Positions 45,782 to 61,441 of a DNA stretch of 64,000 nucleotides are shown in pieces. Origin of the DNA: Desarmillaria ectypa (Eukaryota > Basidiomycota > Agaricomycetes > Agaricales > Physalacriaceae); contig JAUDYN010000008.1 of the NCBI GenBank assembly GCA_030407005.1, positions 1,302,001-1,366,000 of the forward strand, given 5' to 3'. The notes below the pieces were generated by a model. The model made no database searches. It saw only the letters and a program-made list of their open reading frames with translations, and was not told the DNA's origin. The translations under genes and the position numbers were made by a program. Within the stretch, counting starts at the first letter, position 1; each line of letters starts with the position of its first letter.

Positions 45782-47031
45782 ATGGCCTCCCACCACACCC
45801 CTGTTGCTCTTCCTCCAGCTGAGCCGATGCTCGTTGATTCTGATGTCGAGGCAGAGGTCGACCAGCTCGATTCTGACACAGAGGGACTTGACGAGCCTAA
45901 TGCCAATGGCACTTCCGCCTCCGCAAATAACGCTGTGAGCGTTACGCGGAACAGTAGACCGGTTGGACAGACCCTTTTGCCCGGTGCAAGGTTGGAAAAT
46001 ATCATATCGGCAGACGGTGTGTATATCTCACTCTTTGGCTCAATTTATTCGCTGAATAGGAATCAGGAGTGACCGGGAGCCTGTCATTATCGAAGGAGGC
46101 ACTCTTCATACTGTCCATTGCTACTGTATGTGCTCTTGCCGCTGTTTTTCTGACCCAGGAACGATTAAACGTCTATACAGGAAGAGTTCATAAAAAGATT
46201 GGCCCAGGGTGGGCTACGCCAAGCAAATTCGGAACGACGATCTGCAGTACAGTACCGGGATATGGGTGCGTGTTGGCCCTCCCTGTTCAACCGGGTAGCA
46301 ACCTAAGAGTATATACAACATCCAGCTGCTACGACTCTTCAATACCAAGAGTTCAGATTTCTACAAGGCGTGTTCCGTGCCCTCTACCTTCGCGTCAGCC
46401 AAATAACAGTGCATTTCTTCCAGATACGATCCCTACAGCCATCACCCTGGCTGATGCTATATTCCTCCGTGAGGAGACGGAGAAGCAACTTTTTGACGAG
46501 GAACCTGTACCCCTCAAACCTTCTACATCTAATGTGAACTACACATACCCGGTCATCCCGCCACTTCCCTCAACAAAACCTTCCCTACCTCTGAATATGT
46601 CTTCCAAAGCCAAAGGCAAGAGTCGCGCGGCGAATGGAAAGGAAAAAAGCAATGGAAGCCCCAGCTGGACCAACGGCGGTCCGAGCCACAGCGGGTCGAC
46701 CCCCAACGAGATACCGAACGGCGTCCTGGATGCTAGGCCATGGTGGCACTATTGGCCTAAAAAGCCGTCTGGTCAGGAGCAGAACAGAGTCGAGGAGACG
46801 CGGCCAGTCATAACTCATGATCCGACAGTCGCCGAGACCCCGCAAGCGCCCACTTATCCACCAGTGGACGGAGCCAGTGCTTCACAGTCAGGCACGCCCA
46901 GCATCGCTGAAAGTCGGGGACGGTCTGCTTCTCCCCGTCCTAGCCAGTCACAAACCCCGCTAAGCGAAGAAATATCATCAGAGCCTAGACAAAATATCAG
47001 CGAGATACGGGGAACCACTATCGACTCCTAG
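45782..47031 (+). CDS. Histone-fold protein, Dpb3/POLE4/CHRAC-like
   Basis: Five exons (45782-46016, 46067-46125, 46181-46265, 46326-46367, 46424-47031) make 342 residues. After an acidic N-terminus the CBFD/NF-Y-type histone fold reads TGSLSLSKEALFILSIAT, EEFIKRLAQGGLRQANSERR, SAVQYRDM and QYQEFRFLQDTIP, then ITLADAIFLREE. This arrangement fits the Dpb3/POLE4/CHRAC15 group, which pair with Dpb4-type partners in DNA polymerase epsilon and chromatin remodellers. The C-terminal 180 residues are a disordered Ser/Pro tail with WWHYWPKKPSGQEQN near its middle, unusual for the family. One intron (46368-46423) starts with GC. An NF-YC-type role is possible, but the tail is different. Confidence 0.8.
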
Positions 47032-47565
47032 TTGTATCTCCGAGACCCTAGAGATTTGTCTGTAGATTTCCGAGGCCCTGTAATTGTAGTTTTTGTTGGA
47101 CTGACTATTGTACACAAGAGGCGGTAATTGTGCAGGCGGCAGGTAACTGCGTACTACGATGGTGTTCGTAATATCGTTATTAGAAGAAGAACTAGTACTT
47201 TATTTATCATTCCTACAACTTGAATACACCTCAGTTTTACGTGGTGTTAGATCTGCCTACCGCCGTAACTCCAAATACTGGAACCCTTCCCTCCCTGAAA
47301 TTTGAAACCTCAAATAGGACACCTTTCGCGAAGTAGCATCGCCGACTTTATGTTCAAGATTCGATATATTCAACAGTTGACCTGCTCTGCAGTACGTCTC
47401 ATCGATAGTCCTACAACCAGCAGAGACGTCTTTTACTTACCATATTCCAACTGTCGAAGTTGAAGCTTGACTAGCAAGCTCTCAGGACAAAATTTGGTGC
47501 AAGGAATTGTCAGTAGTTTAAGACATAAAGCACACCATAGTATGGTACAACGCATACACAACATG
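47032..47565. other. Intergenic region between convergent genes
   Basis: 534 bp of 3' flanks. A 68-codon frame at 47467-47673 runs over the WD40 gene on the other strand and is not credible. Confidence 0.5.
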
Positions 47566-50477
47566 CTAAACGGGAAGATCACAAATCGTCTCAATCTTTT
47601 CAAATTGACTAGCATGAGTATCAAACACCGAAATTATACCCTGAGCATCGCCTCTGAATATTTTCATCAGTGAATGAAGAACAGATCAGTTGTGACAAAC
47701 TGACACTACTAGGTCATACTCTCCCTTCAACCGGTCACCGATACTGAAGTAAGCGATGTCGGAATTCATCTCAACGAGAACGGTCCCATCGTTGGAAGAG
47801 ACTGTAGGGTCCCACATACGCACCATTCCTAGCAATCGGATGTGAGAATAAAGGATATCATAAAATGTGCCAGACCCACCATCTTCACCGCCTGTAATCA
47901 AACCCATCCGGCCATTTGATTTCAGTGTCACCCACTCCGAATAAACAACACCGAAGGAATCATTGCCAGGTGTAACCTTACATTCACCCCGGTGTTCGAA
48001 TTCCTCCACGACTCCTTTCTCTAGCATTCGGAGATCGTAAATGTGCGTCTTATTGTCATTTCTAGACACGGCCAAGAAGCGATCATCTGGGCTGAAGGAC
48101 GCGCAATTGACCTCTAGATCGCGTCTACCAGCTTCAGGTTTATCAAGAAAAATATGCTTAGACGCTCTATTGTGGCGATTGCGAATATCATAGAGTCGAA
48201 GATGCCTATCGGGTTCACCAGCTGTGAAGAGCGCTAGCCATGATCCTAAAAGGTGATGAATACACGACGGAATGTTTAGCTGCGCGCGCGCACCTTCTGA
48301 ATTGATTGCCATTGCATCTCCCGCTTCCTGAGCATCATCAAAATCGTAGATAGGGTCGTGGTCTTCATACGGATTCCATGCTTTATGGTAGCCAACACCG
48401 GCTACCGACATACCAAGCGGTTCGGACGAAGCAAAGATGCAATTGGCCGTCGGACCTTTTCCCCAAACAAATGCACCAACTGAATGACGACCCGATTGTC
48501 TATCTGCAATTGAAAGCTCTTCATGTCGGCGAGAATCGGAGAAGATATCCGTGTAAATACATAGTTTACTGTTTGCATCATGTGTTTAAGGGAAACGGAT
48601 TGCGAGAAGGCTCAACTTACCTAGAAGCAACTGCAAGATCGGGGGTAGCTGAACAAGGATTGAAGGCGATGTCATGTGTTACACGCGTGTGGTCGTAGTC
48701 TGGCGGGTAGGTTGAGCAAAAGTGTGCACATCAGAGCAAGTATCATACGAAATATTTGTTCGCAGGTACTTCCTGCTATGTCCAGGCTGAACGGCCAAAA
48801 ACGTACATTCTTGTCTTCTCCAGAAGACGCAAAACATTGACTAATTATGTAAGCTTTCGTGTCTAAAAAAGAGAAAGAGCTCGTACCTTTTCGGATCGAA
48901 TGCTATGTCGTTGACGGAAAAATACTTATACAGATACTTTGGTCTCCAACCATCGCCGGCCAAACAATTTGGATCATTGCTGTACTCATATTCAATCCGC
49001 CCATCCTCTGGGATTTCATCCTTATCCTCAAGCACTAACTATATGAGGATCAATATTTAGAGCCCAATGGGATAGTCTCTCACCCCTCTTGAAACCATCC
49101 TGACGCCACGGCCAGTAATGTTCAATATAATTTTCGTACCCTTCATCCTCTTCACCTGGATCACACCTCGTCTTCAGCGTTATACGGTTGTCTTGACACC
49201 ACAAAAGCAGCGCGCCATTCTTGTTATACGTGCAGTCCGTCTCTTGGTCTTGTTAGAATAGTTTCAAATTTCGTACTTTTATGCATACCTCCATCACTTC
49301 CACCAGCTGTAGCACTGCAAGCAGCGATGCAGCCGTTATGTTGTATAATTTTATTTATAGCTGGAAAGGAGATTAAGGACAGTAACGGCTAGTAGAAGAT
49401 CAACTCACGTCCAGCTGCGGCGTATTGCCACCTTCGTGTGATGCTTCCATTAGGCAAGATATGTCTAACAGGTCTTTTTCCTTCAAGGACGAATTTGTGT
49501 GAATGTAGCGCGCGTCGCGAAGAAAAGGCTATCCCCTTATCCTTTAGCTAAAAGCCAATTACTTTTAGCAGGGAAGCCATGCATTACACAGAAGCCTCAC
49601 CTGGTCCCAAATGTATGGTTTTTCGTTTGGTGGTGCAAGAGGAACAATTTGAGGCCGAAATGGCTGGTTCGTTACACGCAGACGCCGTTCACAAGGAGGC
49701 AACCTCTTCGATGCCAATTCAAGGCTAGCAAAAGGCTGTATAAGAGCAAAATCGTCGTCTCCCGCTTTGATTCGGATTCGATCCCACTATAGTGGTTTGC
49801 GTAAGCTCCATAGAGCACTCCATATAAGCAGCAAAACATACGATGTTTTGATTCGTCCACGTCCCTTTGACATACTCGTCTTCAACATTATCTGGTCCAT
49901 TCGATTGATGGCGCAATGGTATAGAGGGTCGAGTGGAGCGTTTCTGATGTGCTACAATCCTTGCCGGTGATTTTCCTGGTGCATGCCGCGGGAGGTTTCC
50001 GCAGTCGTCTTGTGAAGACAGGGTAAGCTTGGGAATGTGCTTCTGAAGCACGACCTGAGTTGAGGCAATGAAAAGATGGGATCTTACGTACCAGATGCTT
50101 CGCTAGTGCCGTTGGTCGCTTGACAGGTTGGACTACGTGATGCGATGAGGAGGGAGGTTGGGGCGTGTGTTTCTGAAGATGAGAACCTGAGGCCACAACA
50201 GATTTAGCCGGAGACTGTGATTTGACAAATGTTGGCAGCTCGTCGTCGCCGTCGCTCAATAAGACAAAAGGTCTGTCCCGGGACCCTTCCGCCCCAGGCA
50301 ATGGAGTGATTGTGGACCTCGGGCGCTTCCTCGAGTCAGAGGCGACATGCTCAGATGGCCGTTTCTTGAATGATTCGAATGTTAACATCGCTGTGGTGTA
50401 TCAATAATGAAACCGAGTCTCACCGTACGCAAGGGAGTCTGGACGTTTGATATCCTTGGATTGATGGTGCGCGGCAT
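47566..50477 (-). CDS. WD40-repeat protein with disordered N-terminus
   Basis: A multi-exon gene. The proposed start at 50477 (MPRTINPRISNVQT) splices into LTFESFKKRPSEHVASD; an ATG at 50388 is the alternative. The N-terminal 200 residues are basic and Ser/Pro-rich. WD-like blades follow: INKIIQHNGCIAACS, GALLLWCQDNRITLKTR, KYFSVNDIAFDPKR, VTHDIAFNPCSATPDLAVAS, CASFSPDDRFLAVSRNDNKT, HIYDLRML, then VRMWDPTV and DAQGIISVFDTHASQFEK, ending ICDLPV. I could not match it to a named WD40 family. The blades imply a beta-propeller scaffold. It lies next to DAD1, transcribed from the opposite strand. Confidence 0.7.
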
Positions 50478-50802
50478 ATCATTACTTTTTGAGACTGTCA
50501 GTCCTACATCAGGGAGACCGCCGACTCGTACCTCGACCTGAAATTGACGGTCTCTCGATTGGTTTTCATTCTTCGTCCAGTGAGGTCGACAGCGTCGTTG
50601 TCGACATCTATCAGAGAGTGACCTCTACCGAGGAACATTACTTCTGGGTCGCGTTGTGGCATGGAGTCCCAAGCGTACGACGGGATCAAACAAGTAACCC
50701 AGACGCGAAACAGCCGAGTTCAAGTTTAAGGAGTCGCAAGCAGTACACGTGAAGAATGAACAAGTGAGGTAAGGGGAGATGGTGGTGATAATGAAAGACA
50801 CT

Positions 50803-50820
50803 AACCCTAACCATAGGGTT
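50803..50820. promoter_or_regulatory. Telomere-repeat palindrome upstream of DAD1
   Basis: AACCCTA-ACCA-TAGGGTT: two 7-bp telobox arms in perfect inverted order with a 4-bp spacer, 22 bp before the DAD1 start codon. It could be a dimeric Myb/Tbf1-type site or form a hairpin in the 5' leader. Confidence 0.55.
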
Positions 50821-50841
50821 AATCACTTGACACCATCATCC

Positions 50842-51172
50842 ATGTCTCAATCAGACGACGAGCCCACTTTTTTCGAGCGCGAACGCGACCGTCTGGCCAG
50901 AGAAATTACATCCGTGAATGCCTTTATTGGGCGCCGCGTTTCACTGCTGATATGCTGCGTTACAGGGCTTCGAGGACTTGCTCTCATCGACAAATGGCTT
51001 GAATAGAAAGCTCGAGGAGGTTCTAGGAATGACCAAAGAATACGATACTATCGCTGCGTTGTGGAACAGTTTCTATGAACTCATGAGGCAGTCTGATGTC
51101 GGCGACGTCTCCGTGGAGGAAAGGTCGCATGGCCTTCCTGGCACTAGTGGCCACATCGTAACAATGAAGTAG
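50842..51172 (+). CDS. DAD1: DASH complex subunit Dad1
   Basis: 92 residues in two exons; the intron begins GTGAATGCC after ITS. The sequence reads MSQSDDEPTFFERERDRLAR, EITSGFEDLLSSTNGLNRKL, EEVLGMTKEYDTIAALWNSF, then a short tail ending GHIVTMK. The motif F-E-x-E-R-x-R-L-x-x-E-I and NxLNRKLEEV are Dad1 signatures. DASH/Dam1 forms rings on microtubule plus ends and couples kinetochores to them. The gene is small and easily missed. It is convergent with PKC1. Confidence 0.92.
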
Positions 51173-51334
51173 AGGTGAGCAGACTAATAATACGGTTGTT
51201 ATTTACGTGGCCTAAAAGTATTCAAATACAGGATGCAGACACAACACTAATCGATGACAACAAACACGAGAGTAGCTATGGTCCAGTTGCACGTCCTACC
51301 CTACTTACATATCCTTCCGCGCCTTCTCTTCTGC

Positions 51335-55134
<3,800 letters not shown>

Positions 55135-55346
55135 CGCCGTTCAGTGCAGCACGGAGGAGAGGGCAAAGAGAGAGAGAGAAAGGAGAAATCGTGAATTGCC
55201 AGAAAGCAGGGATCGGTCGAGCAGGAGTGAGTATCTGAAATCAGGCCTGTGGCTGCCAACTGCACAGCCGTTCCATATCGGGTCCTTCCTTCTCCGTGTC
55301 CGTCATTGGCCATTGCATTTGCGGCACATTGCTTAGGCAAATTGCT

Positions 55347-57458
55347 ATGCCCTCACTGGCCTACACGTCCAGAATAAAGGCTGTGGATGACCATATGAGC
55401 GTAGTTCTCCTTTCAAAGCACTGTCTCGTACAAGGAGAGCCTTCCGATACCGTGCACACCGTCAAACAGGCGCGCATTCCCGACAATGTCGACATTCTCT
55501 TAGCCTCGAGTCTTACGTTCACAATATCGGGTCTCTTAGACAAGAAAAAAGTATCTGCAGACTGCATTCAGCACTCTTACCTGGCTCGCCATATCGTTGA
55601 ATATCTCAAGAATGTACGGCATCTGAAATCGCGTTGATTTTGTCACTGTGCTTATGTTTTCAGAATGCGGCAGTGCTTGGGCTAAGCACTATTTCCGACG
55701 TGCACCGGAGCGACGACGATGACATCCCGACCTGTGAGTTATATGCCCTCGCTCTAGTTCCCTTGTTCATCGATTCCACCCAGTTACAGTGCAGTCATCT
55801 CGTTATATATCGTCAAGCTCAGAGATGAAGTCAACGCACCTGACGCTCACCGCGATTCATTTGCGATATGAATGGAGGGATAACACAAGTCTAGATTCTT
55901 CGAGCCAACTTCATCCATTTTCTCCAAATCTATCGCTGCCGTTCTTGACTTTGCTGGACAACCTTATTGGTCGGTTTGTAACATGGCATCTCGTAAAGTA
56001 GGTTGTATGCTTACTCGACTAATATCTGTATAGCTAACGTTACAAGACGTTATCCTTTAATATTCGGTACTTGGTTCAAGGTGTGTGGATGCAACCAAGT
56101 GGTCTTGCATCCGTTGTCATCCCATTTCCCAGCAACTAGATATAGAAGCAACGTTCTTCCCGAAAATCTTTCGAATGCTGCTAGACATGATGAAAAGGTC
56201 TCCCAACCCAGACTTTCGTTCGACTTGCAAGCGTCTCCTCAAAGTAATCTGACTCTACGACGACATCGTGCCGTTCCACTGATGGATATCTTACAGAATA
56301 TCAAGCGAAAACAATTGTCGAGAATCTCATTGTCTAATGCTTCCTTGTCCAAGTTGCTGCCAGAAGTTGGTCAAAATCATCTCGGTGAAAAGGATCCTGG
56401 GCTTAATGTTGAAGATGCGTTCTGTCTCGCCATGGATCACTGTTATCGCCGTGTTATCAGACGTCCCGCGTTTAAAGTACCGTACCTCTTACGCTATTCT
56501 CAGTATATATGCACTAACAAATAGCCTCTAGAGCGTAAATCACTTGTTCACTGCGTCAGCTGATGCAGGAGATGATGAAAAACTTGTCTTGGATCAGGTG
56601 CCTCTGTTGCAAACAGCATCGGAGTCTCTTCGCGAACTGGATATCTTGTCGAATATTCGCATGGCGGCGACCTTTGCACCTTTGCACCCGGACCATACCA
56701 TTTCAGCTTGCTTCTCAGACATTCTGGATAGCCTGGATAGCCAGAACGATGGTGACCTTGAGGATTCCGACTTTGCATTCGAAGAAGAGCTAAGCAGTCT
56801 CGCAACGTCTAACGGATCTGTAGTTCATCGTGCAGAGCCTTGCTATACGATTGAAGATATGTCACGCTCACCTTCACCGTGCAAACAGGAGAAACTTTCA
56901 TCACCTTGGCACTCCGATGTTGAGCCTCCTGACGTGCTCAGAGACTACTCATCTTGTCCGTTCACGGGTCTTGAACACCTTATGGATATGGATTCCAATA
57001 CGAACGAAATCGGCTTTGACAGTCCAAGCCCAGTATCTCAGGACTACGCTTCTCTCTTTGACATTCACGTTCCATCACATTCTGGACTTGAGCTAGCCAA
57101 ACCGAACTTTGCACCCCCGATTTCTCCCGCTCAAGAACCGTCACACTTTGAGGAGCTTGACTGTCTCATGTTCTTTGATAATTACGACCTTGGCTCATCG
57201 GCTGACGACCACATTTCCATTACCTTCGACACCGACGTCGGTATATCTTTAGATCTAAACACAGATGATTATACATCGTCGCATTGTTCCCTCGCGCATG
57301 TGGACTCTGATGAGGAAGTGTTCTTGAGCGATTGCGAGGATATGGTCATCGACCATATTAACTGTCAGCTGGAGGACTCTTCCGAAGACGAGGTCGCTAT
57401 GGTTGAGATGGAGGGACTTGAAATGTTCGAGATCTTGGATGATGACTGGGGAAGGTAA
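55347..57458 (+). CDS. Acidic multi-exon orphan protein
   Basis: Start MPSLAYTSRIKAVDDHMSVV; exons continue LLASSLTFTISGLLDKKKVS, HIVEYLKN, NAAVLGLSTISDVHRSDDDD, THLTLTAIHLRYEWRDN and VPLMDILQNIKRKQLSRISL. The last exon (from about 56533) is long: FTASADAGDDEKLVLDQVPL, then an acidic Ser/Asp-rich region ending FEILDDDWGR. The acidic C-terminal half looks disordered and could be an activation domain, but no DNA-binding domain is visible. I recognise no family. It may be two genes, with a break near 56000-56170. It is divergent from PKC1 over 212 bp. Confidence 0.5.
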
Positions 57459-58190
57459 ACACACCGCCTTGCGTTTCGAAGATGGGCTCTGTACCTGTCA
57501 TCTATGGATTCGATTGTTGTACGATATACAAACACGGTGTGACAGAAGACCTCAAAAGACTTGACCAGAACTGCTTCTGTCGGCTGCAAAGTTCTCACTA
57601 CTGCGAGCAGGTGACCGATGTTCATGCATTCATGGCCCAGCGGATCATTTGTCTTGTATGAGCTCGCCTCAAAGCTCCCACACAGGATCAACCCTCGTTT
57701 TTTTACAGACTGCGATCATCAGATGTTGGAGCATGAGGCAATATGAGATAAGGTTACTATACCGCTGCGGCGTTCACAAGTTACGTCGACAAAAAAAAAC
57801 GATATGGTGATCCGTATGCCAAGGGCTCAGGAATTTGTAGGAATATTTTACCCCACCCAGTTGGTCGCGGCGACGTCAAAGTCAGACGGGCGGAGCTTTG
57901 GTCCCCCTAGAAAATCAAGAGGGGTTGGCTAAAATTGGCCTGAAACGTGTCGAAAATGGCTGGAAAAGCAGCTGACTAAAGTTTTACTCAGAAAGAAGAC
58001 AGACAAGCCTAGACACGGCTGGAGATTGTAACTCCGATCGGAGTCCGACGCAAGGTCCGCAGGCTGTGAAGGTCATATACTCTTTCGCTAAAGCAATTCA
58101 GTTCAATCAGCCCAACTGTGTCTTACCTTCGAGTCTCTCTCAGTACTCCCTTTATATCGCTATACCTTTGCCCCTTCCTTCACGGCCATC
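57459..58190. other. Intergenic region, orphan / endosulfine
   Basis: 732 bp holding the 3' flank of the acidic orphan and the promoter of the endosulfine gene. Stops are frequent; no gene seen. Confidence 0.5.
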
Positions 58191-58706
58191 ATGCTCCCTG
58201 CTCAGCGCAAGAAGGTTGACATCAGTGTCAGTACTGGCTTTCCCGTCTTCTGTACCTGTGTGCTTATCTAGTCCCGTAGAAACTGTCGGACCAGGAGCAG
58301 ATCCTTTTCGCCAAGTACGGAAAACTTCCAACTCACAAAAATGTTTTGATGAAGATGCAAAAGGTAGGTCGCTAGCCTCCGATATTCGAATGCGACGACT
58401 AATCTGTATCTGCAGGATCGGAAGTATTTTGACTCGGGAGATTATGCTTTATCGAAAGCTGGCGTGGCACCTCAAAGCACAGTGGGTACTGCGATACCCA
58501 ATCCTCAGAAGTGCGCTCCCAGTATCCACTATCATACTTATTGCTAATAACGTTCTTGTCGCAGTATCCCTCATGCTTCATCCCCTACCAATGGCCATCA
58601 AGGTCTCTCCGTGTCTCCTACAAATACCACTTGCCCCGTCCTCAAAGAAAGCAGTCTCTCTCAGGATGAAACCTCTGCGGATGTTCAACCAACCGACACG
58701 GAGTAA
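58191..58706 (+). CDS. IGO1: Endosulfine/ARPP-19 family protein (Igo1)
   Basis: 118 residues in four exons (58191-58226, 58280-58363, 58416-58510, 58565-58706). It reads MLPAQRKKVDISKLSDQEQI, LFAKYGKLPTHKNVLMKMQK, then DRKYFDSGDYALSKAGVAP and a Ser/Thr-rich tail ending VQPTDTE. FDSGDY is the site phosphorylated by Greatwall/Rim15; once phosphorylated the protein inhibits PP2A-B55. It therefore controls mitotic entry or quiescence. Length and motif are typical. The gene is easily missed because no single exon exceeds 50 codons. Confidence 0.93.
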
Positions 58707-59081
58707 TCGGTACCAGTTTCTCCGGAAACCTCTGCATTGCTTTCGCTATCTTAGCCGTGTCAGTTATATACTACTCTAGGATCCCGCGCCCTTAATTATT
58801 CCTGGAAGACGCGACGGTGTCTGATCCTACATTTGGTTCATCGACATGTGAAGTTACCCATCCAGTTTTCAATGGATTCTGTATGTATAAATATGGCGAA
58901 GCAGAGAATGAAGGAAGTTGGGAGGTGTCATGAGTCATTCGCCTACGTAACATATCTTCTACTTTCAGAGTACTTAGTGTGTAGAAAATTTTGCGAAGCG
59001 AAATGATTCCAAAACGTTGTTGGTGGTTGGGGCAAAAACCATTACGATCAGTCTATTAAAAAAGAAAGGTACAATACTCAT
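58707..59081. other. Intergenic region between convergent genes
   Basis: 375 bp of 3' flank of endosulfine and POLA2; no gene seen. Confidence 0.5.
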
Positions 59082-61249
59082 TCACGAACTGTCCATTTTG
59101 ATGACCTCTGGCATGATGCTGCCACTAGGTCCTATTTGAACTACAGCATACGTTCCTTTGGTCAAGAACGAAGGGTTCAAGGTCGAAGTAGTATTGAGAG
59201 ACTAAAGGAGTGTCAATAAGCCTGACATAAGGGAAGCCAAGAAGCGTGACCTTTGAAAAATGCTTAAGACGACTAGGTATAATTAACACATCTGGAGCGA
59301 CATTCCCGTCGTCCGATTCACCGAGTCTCAAAAGCGGAGAATGGGTAACATCGAGGTTAACTTCGTGAGCCAGCTCTTGAGGAACAGGATACAACGGATA
59401 GAAACTGTATAAAATGAGAAATCGTAGAATCGAAGCGGGGCTAAACCCTACCTTCGTTGCTGTAGCACGTGCCGACATGTGTTTGCCATAGAATCCGTGC
59501 CGGTGTCTTCAGGAGATGAGGGCACTGTTGAGTCTATTTCTTCACCCCGTTTTAATAGCTCCTCCTTCCGAAGGTGAAAGAGAACATCCACGCTGGTGAC
59601 AGCAAACTTTATGTTGTTTATAGAAAACTGTGCTGGATTCGGAAGCAGATGTATACGCTGAGGAAGCATCAGTAACAGGGTTTCGGTGAGAATTCAGTAA
59701 TACATACGGAATCGCCATTGGATACTTCGGGGCTGAACTCGCACTGTGGATACACAGCGTGGAAGCTCACGAGGTCACGGACACTAGGAACTAAGATAGC
59801 TATACTACCCTGGGATGAATCAAGATAGGATCGTAGGGGTTTTGTAAACTGCGCCTGGAATAGCTTAAGAGGAGTTGTGTCAATGGCCCCCACTCTCAAA
59901 AGAGGGTGGGAAGCATCTATGAATGGACCGATCTGCAAGCTCCAATATAAATGCCGTGGTTAATTAGGCATTGTTAGGACTTACCAATAATACCACTGCG
60001 GGCTTTTTGGATTTCAGAATTGGGAGAAAAGCTCTCCAAGGTTTGAAGCTGAGATCTGAATCTGAGGTATACGGCCCGCTAGCTATACACATCGAGAACG
60101 GGGACTGTGAATACCCAGGATCCGAAAAAGACTTTGCAGACCGTGCAGGTAGAGGTGGTGGCTATTGACCCCGTCAGCGGTTACTGTCGAATGTCTCAAA
60201 ATATAGCATACTGCGAGGATTTCTGAGGACAAGAACGACCCTCCTCCTCCATTCTTGCCTTTCAGAGCTACCAATGCACCTGGAAAGAAACTGATTCCAC
60301 CAGCACCTAAAGCGCCCCCACGTATCTTTAGGGGAGATGCAAAACGGAGAGGTACTCGCGATCCCGAACCCAGCATTCGCGAGGTCTCAAGAGTCAATGA
60401 ACTTTCCGTTAGTTTGGTGCCAGGCTCTGCTTCCGACTCCTGTACTATGCGTCCAACTACCGTGACATCTCCCTGGCGGAGAAGATTGAGGAGAATAGCA
60501 ATGAGAGAAGAGAGATTCTCGCACATCGGTGCACGCGGCCGGATCGCTTAACTGAGTGGCTGGAATCTTGTAGTGTTCACGGATGAGCTCGGCGAACTCA
60601 TCTATTCGCTCGTCCAAAACTACAGTGAAGGGTGTTTAGCTCACGGAGACTTGTAAGTAATAGAGCCATGCCTTCACTCCGTTCGGAAACCTTTTCATAC
60701 ATATAACGGTCTGCAAGGTCCTTCTAGCTTCGTGATGGGATGAACTAGGAGCGAACTCACAAGCACGTCTCTTCCTGGAGGCCATATCCTCCTTTGGACC
60801 CTTAAATGTGACAGAAGCAGATGCACCCAAAGTAATATCGACCATCATCGCGTCTGACTCAGTTTTCACTGTTGTCCCATGACTCGTCGCGCCAGAGTAG
60901 CGCGTAGCAAAGGCAGGATTTAAGTTACGACCTCCTCTCGTTGTCTTCTGTTTTGGCTGGGCCTTCTTGCTGCCCGTCACCAGCCCGCGGTTCAAAGACG
61001 CCTTCAAGGATGCAATAGAGTCCATGGTAAACGATGGCCGGATTTCAGAGTGTGAGGAAAGATTGAGATGCATGGATTCCCACTTATAAAAAAGGTCTTC
61101 TGGGCTCTGCTGGTAAATTTTGCACATCGAAACACCTGAAAGACTGGGTTTGTCGCGTCAAATGACACGAATGGGATGCACACACATTCTTCGACCAGCT
61201 TCTCGTCCAAATCGTCTCCAAACTGTTCCTTTATTTCTTTCGCGGACAT
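59082..61249 (-). CDS. POL12: DNA polymerase alpha subunit B
   Basis: Start MSAKEIKEQFGDDLDEKLVE, giving the N-terminal helical domain. A linker with MDSIASLKASLNRGLVTGSK and PAFATRYSGATSH precedes the OB-fold: VTVVGRIVQESEAEPGTKL, LRFASPLKIRGGALGAGGIS and FFPGALVALKGKNGGG. The calcineurin-like inactive phosphoesterase follows: IGPFIDASHPLLRVGAI, SIAILVPSVRDLVSFHAVYP and NIKFAVTSVDVLFHLRKEEL. The C-terminus reads SFYPLYPVPQELAHEVNLD, PDVLIIPSRLKHFSKV and VVQIGPSGSIMPEVIKMDSS. It is the regulatory B subunit of the primase complex that starts Okazaki fragments. All regions are present. It is divergent from CWF19. Confidence 0.92.
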
Positions 61250-61441
61250 GGTGGAACGTCTGGATATCGATAGTGGCTTGGCTTGGATCGAACACGACTG
61301 GAAGAGAGCAGGAGAGATTTGTCACAAACGCGATGTGACTGTTATGTGATATAGCCTACATAGCCCCCGACACCAGGGCTCGGCCGGCTCGGCAGCAGTT
61401 CTCCTATCACTTGTTCCCATTGGCGTCTGGCCTGTACTGCT

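Noticed and set aside
58066..58779. 237-codon frame over the endosulfine gene
   Set aside because: It is in the wrong frame; the spliced reading gives a perfect endosulfine with FDSGDY.
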